A stretch of DNA of 64,000 nucleotides from Bolinopsis microptera (lineage: Eukaryota; Ctenophora; Tentaculata; Lobata; Bolinopsidae), in assembly GCF_026151205.1 (NCBI RefSeq), contig NC_087080.1:4815096-4879095 (forward strand). Direction: 5' to 3'. Of the stretch, positions 32,507 through 45,900 are shown piece after piece (position 1 is the stretch's first letter; every line of letters starts with the position of its first letter). The position numbers were made by a program, and so were the translations under genes. The notes below the pieces were generated by a model. It ran no database searches and was not told the DNA's origin. It saw only the letters and a list, made by a program, of their open reading frames with translations.

Positions 32507-33999
32507 ATGAGGGCTCCCAAACTTGTTTTTTTACTTCTTGCGATTTTCTACTCATCAGGTAAGTTCCATCCAGATGCTGATAATTGGTGGAAAATGACTG
32601 TACGAAAAAAATTGAAATCCTGAAAAATCTCTGTGCACAACTGCATCAATATCTTATTCTACTGGTCAATTTCTACTAATGAGCACACAGACTTATGTCA
32701 AGACTGTGAAATTTGTTAAATATTCATATGCCTCTTGATTAAACCATGCAATACTGCCATTAAATTTCTAATTTGAAAACAATACAGACCTACGATTATT
32801 TAAATATAATAATGAATTTTTAAAGACGCGTTCTGTGGGCTGGACAAATTCGAATGTAGTGATGATAAAAGTTGCAAGGGAAGAGAAGTGCAGTGTGATG
32901 GACATAATGACTGTGAAGATGGTAGTGATGAAGCAGAATGTACACAAATACAGCGTAAGTTTTTTTCACGTTTAGCTTTCATGTTACTTTTTCTGTCAAA
33001 TTATTAATTTGGATATCGAACAATTCTTGGAATTTCTTTGAAATTTGCAAGAAAATACAAATGTAAAAACATTCCAAAAATGTTGGTACATTTATATACA
33101 TTTTTTTTACAGAATGTGAGGTTGAGAAACTATCGTGTGAAGCTACTGTTAATAATGAGGTGATAAATAAATGTTACGATACAAAAAATGACATTTGCAA
33201 AGCTGGTGGCTTCAATGCTCTGTGTGACAATCACGAGGACGTACAGCACTGTCGTAAGTTGAAACACATCACATGGATTTATATTTGATGTGATAAGTGG
33301 CACAACGTATGTCAGCCTGCTAATATTATTCTAAGATTGAATCAATCTTTCTTAAAAATCGTATCTAAGAACTAAACCACTTAGGTTGCAACCCTAATGA
33401 AGGACAAGACAAGCCGATACGATGCCCTACAACTGGTAAATGTGTCAAAGGAAACACACTAGCGGATTTTTGTGCTCAATGTCCGGATTCTGTTACATGT
33501 AAGTAAATCGTAAAAAGACACTGCCATGTCATTGTTAATTGTTTTCGAAAGATTGGGGCATTTATCTGACAGGTTAATTAGACAAATTTCAGCTTTTCAC
33601 AAATTACAAAACGTTATGAAAGTTGCCAAAATGTGTGCTAATATAGCTGTTTGACACACAGAAATTTCCAGCGGTCATTAGTTGACTTAAAATGATTAAG
33701 ATGGTTGTCGGTGATAATGATCTTTGGATTCTTAAAATGGCTATTCACATCCATATTCATATATTATTGTTATGATATCATAATGATTGAAACAACTATT
33801 TCCCAATTTATTTCCAGGTATGTCGAAGGCTGACGCTGCTATTCAGAAAGATTGTAGTAGATACAAAATAGACGGTTACTTCCAATGTATACCCACTGCA
33901 GAGTTTATAGGTAGTGAATCATTCGATAAAGTATGTCTTCCTGAAGCCGCTCAATGTGACTCATTTATACAGTGCCAAGGCTCCTCGGATACCCCCGCA
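32507..33999 (+). CDS. Exons 1-5: signal peptide and LDL-receptor class A modules
   Basis: Part of the matrix gene. Exons: 32507-32558, 32826-32954, 33113-33253, 33385-33498, 33818-33999. Exon 1 encodes a typical signal peptide (MRAPKLVFLLLAIFYSSG). Exon 2 is a complete LDLa module with six Cys and the Ca-binding signature CDGHNDCEDGSDEAEC. Exons 3, 4 and 5 each hold a Cys-rich module of similar size that lacks the DCxDGSDE acidic box, so they look like LDLa modules that have lost calcium coordination or have diverged. One-module-per-exon with the same phase (1-1) is typical of shuffled LDLa exons. Confidence 0.85.
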
Positions 34000-36900
34000 G
34001 TGAGTTAGCTACTAGTTTAAGTAACATGGTATATTGTGAATCAGTATTCTTGTGACTATATTTTGCACTTGTTTATTAAAATCATGAATGAGTGAATGGG
34101 AAATAAAAAACCATTATTAAAACGGAAATACTGGTACTGATAATTCTTATGGTTGATAGTTAACCAGGGGTTTAGGAAGAGGGGGGGGGGGCAGGGAGGC
34201 ACCCCTGTAGTTAACTGATAATATCACTTAGTTATGTGTAGAAGCTACAATAAAGCTAGAAAGCTCTTCCTCGCCCGCTGGAGTATACATTGGAGACGAT
34301 GTTGTCAATGCATATGAAGTAAAGGGGAAACCTGAGCCGACCGTGAGTATGAGAGTCACAAAAAGTTATACAAGTCATAAAGTATGAATTTCTTTGCTGA
34401 AGAAATGTGTCATTAAATCATTACGATATTTACGATAAGTAACAATAATTGTCAATACATTTCCCGATTTCTTCCATCTGGCAAGTGAAATATTAACACC
34501 CATTTATTTCAGTTTAAAATTTACCATTACAACAAGGAGATACTTTTAAGCAGTGATAACACATACTCATACGAAGGAACTGAGATTAGCGTTAAGAAAG
34601 AGCAAAAAAGTCTTGAATTATACAAATACGAGGTTACCTTACGGCACAATGATATTGATTTACTCATTTATCGTTGGTAGTTTGCAACAATGTATGACAC
34701 CATTATCATTTGCATGTTGTGAGATAACATTGCAAATTTAATAATTTTCAGGTCACTATAAAAAATATCAATGAATATTTCTATGGAACATATGACGCCA
34801 TTGCTTGGAATGTAAACAACGAACCTGTTGACCTCGGAGGTAAGATGATCCTAAACGATATGAAACTTTAACAGCTGTCGTAAATTTGCGAGGTCAATGA
34901 AATATCATATGATTTTTTATCGCGCTAATTATACAATACACTTCAATATATTTGAATAGAAACGATTGTTTATAATATCAAGTTGTGTGTAAAAATATGT
35001 ATCGACAACTGCGGTAATTTCAGATGGCAACGACGGGTCTTACCACAGGAGAGTTGTTGCGGAACAAGTAAATGTTAAATTCGAGGGTATGTATGCGTTT
35101 TCATTTTTCTCATTTTTATAAACAAAATAAGAAAGGAATGGTGATACAACTGTGAAGCTCTTTTTCAACAAATAAAACACATATTTACATGCTTCTACAA
35201 CATTCTTATACATTTTTTAATCAATAAACTTTCAAATTGTTACACAAATACATCATTTTATTTCAAAGAAAATTCGCCGAATGACCTTACATGCCTTGAC
35301 AAGTGACCGAGTGTAAACAAAATAAGGGACACCGAAACACCAGTTGACCAGTAAACTGGTCATAGCAATTACATTGGGCCCTATATGCACCTATTAGTGA
35401 AGCGGTACTGCAACCAAGGCATGCTAAGTTTATTCCATTCGACTAATAAGGTTACAGCCTAAAATATAGAAAATAATACGATTAAAAACTGTTTCATAAA
35501 GAAAAAAAATTGACTTGGTTTATCTTTTATTATTTTAGATATACAAGTTTTATATCTAAAACTAATCAAATAAAATGACTAATTAATCCTAATCGAGTCA
35601 GGTGTACCAACTGTGAAGATGTTCGGACCGGACGACGAAGAGTTGAATGGTGATATTGACTACACCTGGGAAACCGATGTATCTCTCAGTCTGAAATGTG
35701 TTGCTACAGGCAAACCTGAACCTGATATTTATTTCATGTCAGTTTAACTTCTGTTAAGTTTATCCCCAAGCTAAAGCCTACAATTCAACTTATCTCAGTT
35801 AAATTTCCAAAGTTTAAATCAGTTCAAGGGCTTCCAAATTGCTTAATCTGAAATTTTATTGATAACCGTAATATATAAACGATACTACAGCAACATTGAA
35901 CAACCTTTGTTGAAATGTTATTCTCGTGCTTTACCACCTTACTCAGGCTGGACGGGGAAAGTTTGTACATTAATGACGACACAATGGAGGTTCAAACGGA
36001 AGAGTACAATGAGGTTGACATGTTAAAAGTGGTTACTCTGGTTTTGAAATCTGGCGATATCGTGAACACGTTAGTATTGAACTATTCTTTGTGAACAGTT
36101 CTTGTAGCTTTGACAGCGTTTATTTATAAACGCTGCAGGTTATTTATAAATAACCTGCACCCAACACTATAAATCCTATTTAGAACTTAGTCTGCTTCAG
36201 CTACCCCTTTATCTCTTATGAAACTCATAAGTTTACCAACTCCATATCGAGTTCAACAACTCTCATATTTCTATTGAAAGTTTCGAACACTAAGTCCCAC
36301 CAGCAATCAGTATCTGAATGTAAACATTTCTTAGACCCGGGAGATACAGTTGTGGTGCAAACAGTGTCATCGGCGAAGTTGTCTCAGTTGGAGGAGTCAA
36401 AGTTGAGCGTAAGTCATTCAGGAACAATAAATTACACAAAAGCAGAAGTAACCAACAATCAACATAGTTGATTTTGTAGGATTCTCAGTTTGCGCGGCTC
36501 TGATTTACGGAGTTTCTGAAATTCCGGGTTGCTGGTGTTCTTTACATTACCAGCTATTATACTGCCTCCAGTCAGTGAAGTATCATGATTTCATAGCTTC
36601 GCCACATCAAGGAACAGCACACATATTTCAGTGATAATTCCTCCCGTAATCACGGAGTTCACCGGCATGGAAAACGGGTTCTTCTTCTACAGAAATGATG
36701 AAGAAGTTCAGATCTCATGTATTAGTGAAGGATTCCCACTCATGTGGTATGAAAAGCAAAGTATTGTAGATAGATATTTGTTGGTCGTTAAAATCATTTT
36801 TTTAAATGCCCAAAATGGCGGAGAATTGTAAAGGAGCGTCTCACAAACCCGTCCCCAGTTCAGTATCTCTTACAGGAACGATCTGTACGTCGATAACGAG

Positions 36901-39900
36901 AAGATAGAAGGCGCAGATGTGGAGGTCAAGAGATTAGACGCGGGTGCTACCTTATCGGTAGGAATGTAGGAATTATGTTTTTTAAATGAGATCCTTGAAG
37001 AGTGAAGATGGTTTCATGCTGAAATCTTTTAAAATGGGTGTCGCACCTAAGAATTAAATATAAAGATAGATAAAACATAAATCGATTATTATCATACTTT
37101 GCCAAAAAGTTTTAATAACCTCATTCAGTACACTTACAAAAGCGACCAAAACGGTAAAATCAAGTGTATCGCTAAGAACAGCCCAGAATCAGCAGACAAC
37201 AAAGAAACTGATGAAGAAGAAGTGGACATGTACCCAGTCTGTGAGTTTGACATGTACCCAGTCTGTGACTTTGAGATGTACTGTACAATAACAGTCTTTT
37301 GTGCCGGTTACCAGTGATTATCAGTTTTGTTCTACTACTTTGTGTTGACTACTGCGTTGATAAGAGGGTATAGGAAATATTCGTATAACGTAGTTCGAGC
37401 CTGAGCATATACCCATAAGCGGGAAAAAAGCAATGTTGTGTTTAAAAGTAATCCAGGTTAACTGGCTTCGACAACTTGGCTTTTTCGCTACAGTCACATC
37501 TTTAAGATGTACTTTTGGCAGATCCAAAAAAACTGATACCAAATATTATCAATATGATCAAGATTAAATTACTTTACATTTTACTACAATTATCTGGTGA
37601 ATCTACCATTATTTTACCCCTATTCCACTTTTCAGTCCTGCCAACCATCGCGGTGGAACAGGAATCCTTCATTTTAACTGCTGGAGATAATTTCAAGACC
37701 ACAATCAAAGTAGAGTTCACCGCAGATCTTAAGTTGATTGCCGACCAACTAACAGCGGAGTAAGACAAAGACATATTTTGAAAATTCAGAAAATCAGAAA
37801 ATCTCATGACCCGTAAAATCATGATTTCAATCTGTATTAAAATTTCAAATCGATCTAAGTTTTTTTCATAGATTTAACCGAGAGTCCCCTTGTACCAAAT
37901 ATTATTAAGATAGCAGTCCCACAAAACATAGAGGTGAAATTAGCATACAATGTTGGTTAATTAACAATATCTTATAGAAGTAATGTTTCAGAGTGGTATA
38001 CGCAGACGGTAGTGCAGTAAGTGAAGCCTGGACACTGGTTAAAAAGGACGACACCGAAGGAAACATTGTGTAAGTCTCGCTGGTTTCAGCTATTTCAGCT
38101 GTTTTAGCTGATGCTATCAGTGGGGTTCTAGTCAGTTACCGTTGGGATTTCTGAGAGAGCTTGACATGTGGTGGGATTGAAATTGAACATATTATTGGTC
38201 GTTATTGAGATACAAATAAGCTTCTTCCCAATCATTTGATGATATCTTGTGTTTGTGAACATCGGGAATTTAAACTTCTTATGAATTGCAATCAGTTAAG
38301 ACTGTCAGATTATTTGTATAACAAATAATGACTAATAATGCATCACAGGGAGTTTGACTTATCGGCAGCTGATGTAGTTGGTATCCCTAATATCGGGGAT
38401 TTCAAAGTGATGGCTAGTGATACTTTTTACAATGCCGAGACGGGAATAACTATTGATGTTCTAGGTAAAATTGAGGTTCTATTTTCAGATAAACTTAAGT
38501 CTCTTATGTCTATCCGATTATTTTACTTGGCTTGACTGTTGAAATTGTGTGTGGATACTGGATAGTGGATACCGAAAGTGCTTTAGATGTAAACTATGTC
38601 TATCTCGGCAATTTTAACTTTTTAATGTCCTAACGGGTTCATTGCAGCTGGAACATTTTAAAACTACAAATATAATCCTTCATCCTCTCAGTACCAATGT
38701 CATTTATCAAACCTATTGGAGATAACTTGAAGTTGAACAAAGGTCAAGAACTGACTTTAGAAGTACAAGTAATCGCTAAGCCTGTTCCTGTGAGCTTTGC
38801 TTGGACACTTAATGAAACTGAGCTTGTGGATGATGCGTAAGTTTAATCCGTAATTAATATTAACGTTGACTTGAATTTTATTGAAAACAAAATTGAACAT
38901 GTAATATTCATATTACATGCTCTTATAACAGATCCAGGTAAGGGTTAGGGAAAGCGGTAAGGATTCGGTCCACTATTATAATTGCTGGGCCCAATATCTC
39001 TTAACTTCTCATTTAAGTCTCCGTCACGGTTACCTGTTTATTTAAAGCTTGAACTCTGAGCGTTTTGATCACGTGACTAGTTGTGTGCCACTGGACCACC
39101 GTCCACCACACTTCTCAATATTTAGGTTGGGGTTAGGAGAGTCTGAATGAGGCGATTTTTAGCATCGTTTAAATTCTTAATCCCTTTTTTGTATTCAGAC
39201 CATTTACCTCTATACATACGAAAGTTTATTCAAATAACCTCTGAAGAGCTATAATCCATTTATTTCAGGGCCACTATATTCATTGAGGAATCTTTCGACG
39301 CCACAACCTACATCACAACGTACACTCTGAGACTTGTAGATCTAAAAGAGGAACAAACAGGAACCATCTCTGTTGGAATAACTCGAGGAGACGACGAAAC
39401 TCTGTCCGGGTCTATGGAGCTAGAAGTGCTAGGTAATATTTCCGGGCACCTCTGGTGTAACCAGTATAAGTTGTGCAGCTTGTGATACGACTAGCTAACT
39501 TCTTAGCCTCCTTGTATTGAGTATATGTACAGGATATAGGGGGAACCAGGATCAAGCTGCATTTTATCAGCGGTTCAAGTTATTAACTCTTTAAGTTATT
39601 AAGTTATTCAAGTTATTAACTCTTTAAGTTATTAAGTTATTGAATATTGAAGTTATTAACTCTTACAGTTATTAAGTTATTCAAGTTATTAACTCTTCAA
39701 TTTATTAAGTTATTGAATATTGAACTCATTAACTCTTACAGTTATTAAGTTATTGAATATTGAAGTTATTAACTCTTTAAGTTATTAAGTTATTGAATAT
39801 TGAAGTTATTAACTCTTACAGTTATTAAGTTATTGAATATTGAAGTTATTAACTCTTTAAGTTATTGAGTTATTGAATATTTAAGTTATTAACTCTTTAA

Positions 39901-42900
39901 GTTATTAAGTTATTGAATATTGAAGTTATTAACTCTTACAGTTATTAAGTTATTGAATAAGTAAGTTACTAACAGTAACTCTAACTTTTATCTCTCTCCT
40001 GCAGCGCATCCTTGCCTGTTTTTCCCTTGCAAGAACAACGCAGAATGTCTTGAAGTAAGCAAGACAGAATACGAGTGTGAGTGTACCGACGATTTCTACA
40101 ACGGCACTAACTGTGAAATAAACAATTACTGTGCTCTGTAAGTGCCCCCTACTTTATTACAACTGTTAAGCTGCGTAAAATGATTCATGTTTTTATTTTT
40201 TGTAGATTGAGTAAGGTTATTATATTGTTATAATATTGTTTCCGCTGTTACGGTTAAGTTGCAGTGTGTTTCCCAATATCCTCGCCGATTCTAGTGATTC
40301 GACAAAATGTGAAGAATTTTACCATTTGCGTGGAAATAAGATTAATCGTCAAAATTGAACAGTTTCGACCCTTTGTAAAGTTGAATGATTTATATTTCAT
40401 ATATTTAAGCCAAGACCCGTGTGAAAATGAGTCCACCTGCGAGTCTGCCGCATGGGATGCTGAGGAGCCAATTTACACATGTCTGTGTCCGTTTGACTAC
40501 GAAGGACGAAATTGTTCAGACAAGGTTTTTAAGTTTCTTTAATTCGTGTTTTTTAATTCGTTTTTTGATATAAACTATAATTAGTTACTTTCTTCTAGTT
40601 CTAAACATCCTGTTCAGTGATCACTGAGCAGGTTTTATAATAAGGATTCCAGTCAGCTCATACGACCATGTTTATAATTATATGTTGACTGACGGAATCT
40701 TAGATTAAATTCTGGGGACTGTGATATATTATCCTGATTAATAAAATCTCAGATCAACTTCTGTGACAGAGATAAAGAAGGAAATGTGGAACTCGGAGGG
40801 ATCGCTAGGTGTGACGAGGCCTCTGGTTTCGGTAAATGTCAAGACACGGGTGTTGAACCCGATGGTTTCGACTGTTTTTGTAAGCACAATAAAGGCGGCA
40901 TGTACTGCGATATTGAACAGGTTTGTTCGTGCGTTTGTTCATTTGTTAAATTTATAAAGATGTTTATAATTCCATGAATTAATTGTGGTCCATTAAAACA
41001 AAAATCAGCAATGTATCAGTTTTTGGAATTTCAGCCCACGGTTGTGCAAGAAATTTAGATGGTGCCCTTGTCATATCCATTTATTCCTTTGTAAAGTGCA
41101 ATAATAAGAAACGAGCTCCTTGGTCTGCGAAAATCCAGATTTTTCGAAAGAATTTAAAATGATCTAATACACCAAATATCTTAAATCCATTGTCACAACT
41201 AAATTTTTCTGTTACACCTCGAAAAAAGCAAACATCTCTTCGAGTTAGTCTGGCATCACATAAACGACCTAAATTTAATTTAATAGGCGCCTTTAACCAA
41301 TAACTCAAATGGCATTTGCTAGACCACGAAATCTGATGCTCTAATAAAAATCGCATGATTAGATTTACACCCGTAAAGAGCCCCCTGGATTATCGTCACC
41401 TGACAACGACACTATGCTGTCACGTGTTCTCGTGGGTGCTCTGATCACATGACAACATGGGTGCAAGGCAATCTTTTCCTCTGTCTAGGAACACCGAAAA
41501 CTTGTGGGTCCTCTTGATAACAACTCCAGGGTTGATAATGTAGTGAATTTAATTCCATGACGATTGGAACATTATTATAATCAACATGACGTTATCACAT
41601 GATATGTTGTCCCAGAACCTTATCGCTGAGGACCAATCACTGAGGACCGCGTCTTATTAACTTAAAGCGGAATAAAATGTGTGCCCGAGAAATATAATTT
41701 GCCGGGTGGCATCCCAGGTTCTTAACCCTCGACTAATGGAAGTTGGAATGTTTAACCGTGTTTTATCGCAATTCAAGAATTTAGGGACCCCATGAGTCGG
41801 TATTACAGCATTTCATTGTAAAGAATCACATACAACAATCAACAATGACTGGGCTGGTGCAGAAATTGTCATTTCTGTGAATGAATACATTCATGGGGAG
41901 ATTTCGTAAATTTTATTCAACAAAATCCAGGTATGAACACTATGAAGTCCGTAGAGGGATTACTGAAGCTTCCAAAATGGTCCTTTTTTATTTTACTCAC
42001 GACTTTTAAAACATCATATGTAATGTTTTGAGATGCTAACTTAAGTGTGGTGGTTTTGAAATTTTGAAATTTTGAAATTTTGAAATTAAACCTAATCCTC
42101 CTTTTTCAGCTGTGTACTCCCAACTCCTGTGCTAACGATGCAACTTGCACCGTCCAAGGATACGGTGAGGACCGTGTCCGTGTCTGTAACTGTAACGACG
42201 GGTGGGAGGGTCATCTCTGTGACGTAAGTGGGACAACTTTTATTTCTGGGACAAGATTTATTTCTCTGTTGTATTGACTGTGGTACGTCGCTATGTTTAG
42301 AAGTCAGGGGTGAAGTTACTCTTTGTTAAAAACAATTCTTTTGAAAACAGATATTATAACATTATTTAGGTATAAAAAATGATATCATTATGTTAAAAAT
42401 GTTGTTAAAAACAAATGTTTTGCAAGTAGTTGTTAAAACATTATTTAGCTATTAAATATGTAAAATATAACTTCAGGAGAAAACAACAGGGTACTGCTGG
42501 ACAGATTGTAATGACCGTGCTTACTGTGAGGAAGAGGGGGTGTGTCTGTGTGACTACCCTTACTATGGGGACACGTGCGAACTACGTACGTTAACTCTAT
42601 TTCTAGAACATATACCAGCACAAGCTGCTGGTCCAGCAGCTTTATTGTTCTTTTGGAGTTACATTCTTTGGTGAACATAACCATCATGATTCATTCGTAT
42701 CATATGTTTTACAAAATTCTCGTCCCCCGAGCACCATGATGACATCATATCTCCACTCTCCAGATATAAGCGACGTTGCTGTGAACATGAGAATTGCACC
42801 CCGTGCATATCTGATGGCTGAAACCTATCCCCTAATCGCGGAGGAGCGACTACAGAAACACGTTTTACCTCTTAAGATAGAGCCGTCACCAACCGTGTCG

Positions 42901-45900
42901 TGCCGTATCGCTAGGATGAGCGCTGATAAGGATGCCACTGGTGATCATCTTGATTTCGGTATCTCGGTTACAGAGTCCGCTATTTCTGAGACAGAGAGTG
43001 TGACTGTTGTTGCGTTTGAAGTTACTGGTCTGATTGGAGAAGTGGCCGTGTCAGAGACTGTTGACAAGGTTATATCATTAAATTATACCTGTGTTTTAGT
43101 TACATTTTGATTATGATATTTAAAGTATGATTGATTTTAAAAACTTTTATATTTTGAAACCAGCCTTGAAATGCAATTTCAGGTAACCTTTGAAAGGATT
43201 TATTACTGGACCAGACCTAATGTGTATTTTTATAATGCTACGCTGATTATCTATTTATTCAATCTATTACCCAACAGGTAATGGTGGCAGAAATTGTGGC
43301 AATATCCCTGATGGCTGTCGCGGATAAATACGTAGTGTTCTCAGTTGAACATGCTGGAGATGGAGGAATTGCAGCTAAAGAGATGGAACTAGCCCTGCCA
43401 GAATTAGCATTCCTGAAACTTGGTGATTTCGAGGTATATTAGATTACATGGGTTGATGTATCAATGCTCCATTAACACATATGCCCTTCCGTTCCTATTA
43501 TAATCACGGAACACAATTGGTCAGTTTAAACTTTAAATTCACAGATGTGTTCGTAATAATTTATGTTAAACAATAACATAATGCCAGTTTCACATCATGG
43601 CAAAGGTTTCTAAAAGATTGGCAGTCTAATATATCTTTACAGATTAAACATAATATTCACCATACTGATTCCTGTAGGTTCTTTAGAGTTATATGATAAG
43701 AAATAATACACTTTTACAATAACAATGTCCGGTAGGAGGGAGTTGGGTGTGGTGTGGTGCTGATCGGACATGTTGAGGCAGGTGATTACGCTGTTAACCC
43801 AGCTGCCGGTTACTCTGAGGGACGATCTGTTGAGCAGCTTGATGCCTGTTATCACAATCCCTGTATGAATGGAGGTGGGTTTATTGTGACGTGCTGATTG
43901 TTGTGTTTTATAATGTCACTGTCCCTGATTGGTTAGTTAGAATTTAGCATTTTGGGCAATGTTAACTGCTTGATCTATTGAAGGCGATAATGAGACTTCT
44001 ATTTTGAGTATTTCAAACAATACGTGGTCTGACGACAAAAACCCCAAACCATCTGGTCCTTGAGAAATTCCAATAGCATGTTTGTTAAAATGGTTAAAAA
44101 CGTCTCAGGAGAATGTGTTGGTGATGAAAGTACTGGGGCCCAGTCTTGTGACTGTTCTGGCACTGGCTTCACTGGAGCTCTCTGCGAGATTCCAGTAAGT
44201 TTCCTAATACCGAGGAATTCTTTTAGAGGTTTTGTTTCATCTATGTAATAAGGCTGAGCACAGTATGGAAGGTCATACAATTCTCGATAAATATTTTCAT
44301 CCTAGTTTAAACGGAGTTTAAATCAAAGTTTTGGTAAATTAATTTATATTATGACACCAGCGCAGCCGTCAAAAGACAATCCTTAGCGAGTTTTTTGAGA
44401 ATCTAACATATAACCAATTTTAATTAACTCATTATCCAATTATTTAATTATCTAATTATCTTTACTAATCAGGATGACGAATCATGCGATAAGGGCTGTC
44501 TGAACGGTGGCGTCTGTCAATCTGATTTCTGTGTCTGTGCTTTGTCATTCCACGGTACGGTTGGCTCGCATTCTTACTAAAGTTCAAGCAGTTATATAAA
44601 TTGTCATTTCTATTAGTTAAGATGACAGTTGTGTTTTTAATAAACGTTTGAAGTTAATATAGAGTACTATCAATTGTCATTTAATAGAATTAAGGATTAC
44701 GGTTGTGTGTTGTGACTCCGTTAATCACTTCGCTGCTAGGCTAAACTTCAGGTCTTTATCTTATGGTGCCCTTCTCTGTTCACAAGCCAAAACTAGAAGG
44801 CAGGGCATCAAAATGAGCAGATCACCCACAATCCCTGACATTACACTGTAACTTCAGGAGTGTTATGTGAAGCTAGTCACGAGGTTACTGGAACCATGAA
44901 ACTGTCCGGTGGTGCTAGCGAGGTTTCTTTCAGTCACTCTAATATCACCGCTGTCGAGTAAGTTTTGGTTTAAAACAGCCTTGATAGTTTTTGATGGAAT
45001 CAGTTTTTACGTTATCAAACGATTCATCACTTTTGGGCATCCGATTATTTGTGTGGTTCCCATGAAAATATATCGTTTGATTAATATAAAATTAAACCAC
45101 CAGAATCCAAGCGACGGGGCTGGCTGACGCTACAGTTGCTAGTGATGTTTACCTGATAACTATCGGAGATCAGGACAACTGTGTCAAGGTAAAATATCTG
45201 TGCCAAGAGGGAGTATTTGGTAACCGCCACCCTTTATTTGGACGTTTATCTACAATGTGGTCAATGTGCCTGCTAAATCGGGGGCTAAACCATATTTTTA
45301 ACGCTTTTATCTGTTCTTTTAAACTGAGTTCTATTGTAGCATCCTGTATCAACTTTCCAATATTTGAGAAGGGTGAAGAAAAATCAAATGCTCTGAACCT
45401 CTCAATGGAAAACACTCAACCAAAATAAATTATCCCTCCGACCTTATCTCACCTTTAATTTAACTGAGTGGATTTTGGGTCTGTGCTTACTGCTTAGTCG
45501 CTGAGTTTAAGTTTTACAGTCGGGTGAGATTCAATTAGGTTAAGTGAGGTTTAATGAGGTTAAATGAGGTTAAATATAGTGTGTTCTCACCTCAACTGAC
45601 CCCACTAGATCCTGGTGTCAGACACAACAGAACTGTATATGATAGTGGAGCGTGGAAAGGAGAGCGGTGCCTACGAGGGACTGGGTTCTCTTGCTGATTA
45701 CCTTGTTGAGGGTACCCTTCAAATGTCCATTTCTCTTGGAGAGGATGTGAGTTTTTATGAGCTGTTTTTCTGTTTCATTTCTATTTTCGGAGAGAGATAA
45801 CTTTTCTTACACTATAATTTTTTTAAACGTGCTAACACGTTAATGGTCACAGTTCTTAATTTTCAAGACGTCTTACTTTTAAATAATGCTTCGTGAAAAC

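Noticed and set aside
41081-41356. 91-codon minus-strand frame in the intron after exon 23
   Set aside because: No recognisable motif, bounded by AT-rich intron sequence, and isolated; may be a remnant of a mobile element but nothing supports that.
42736-43110. Separate 124-codon gene
   Set aside because: It is exon 26 of the matrix gene extended into both introns; GT-AG boundaries and phase fit the larger transcript.
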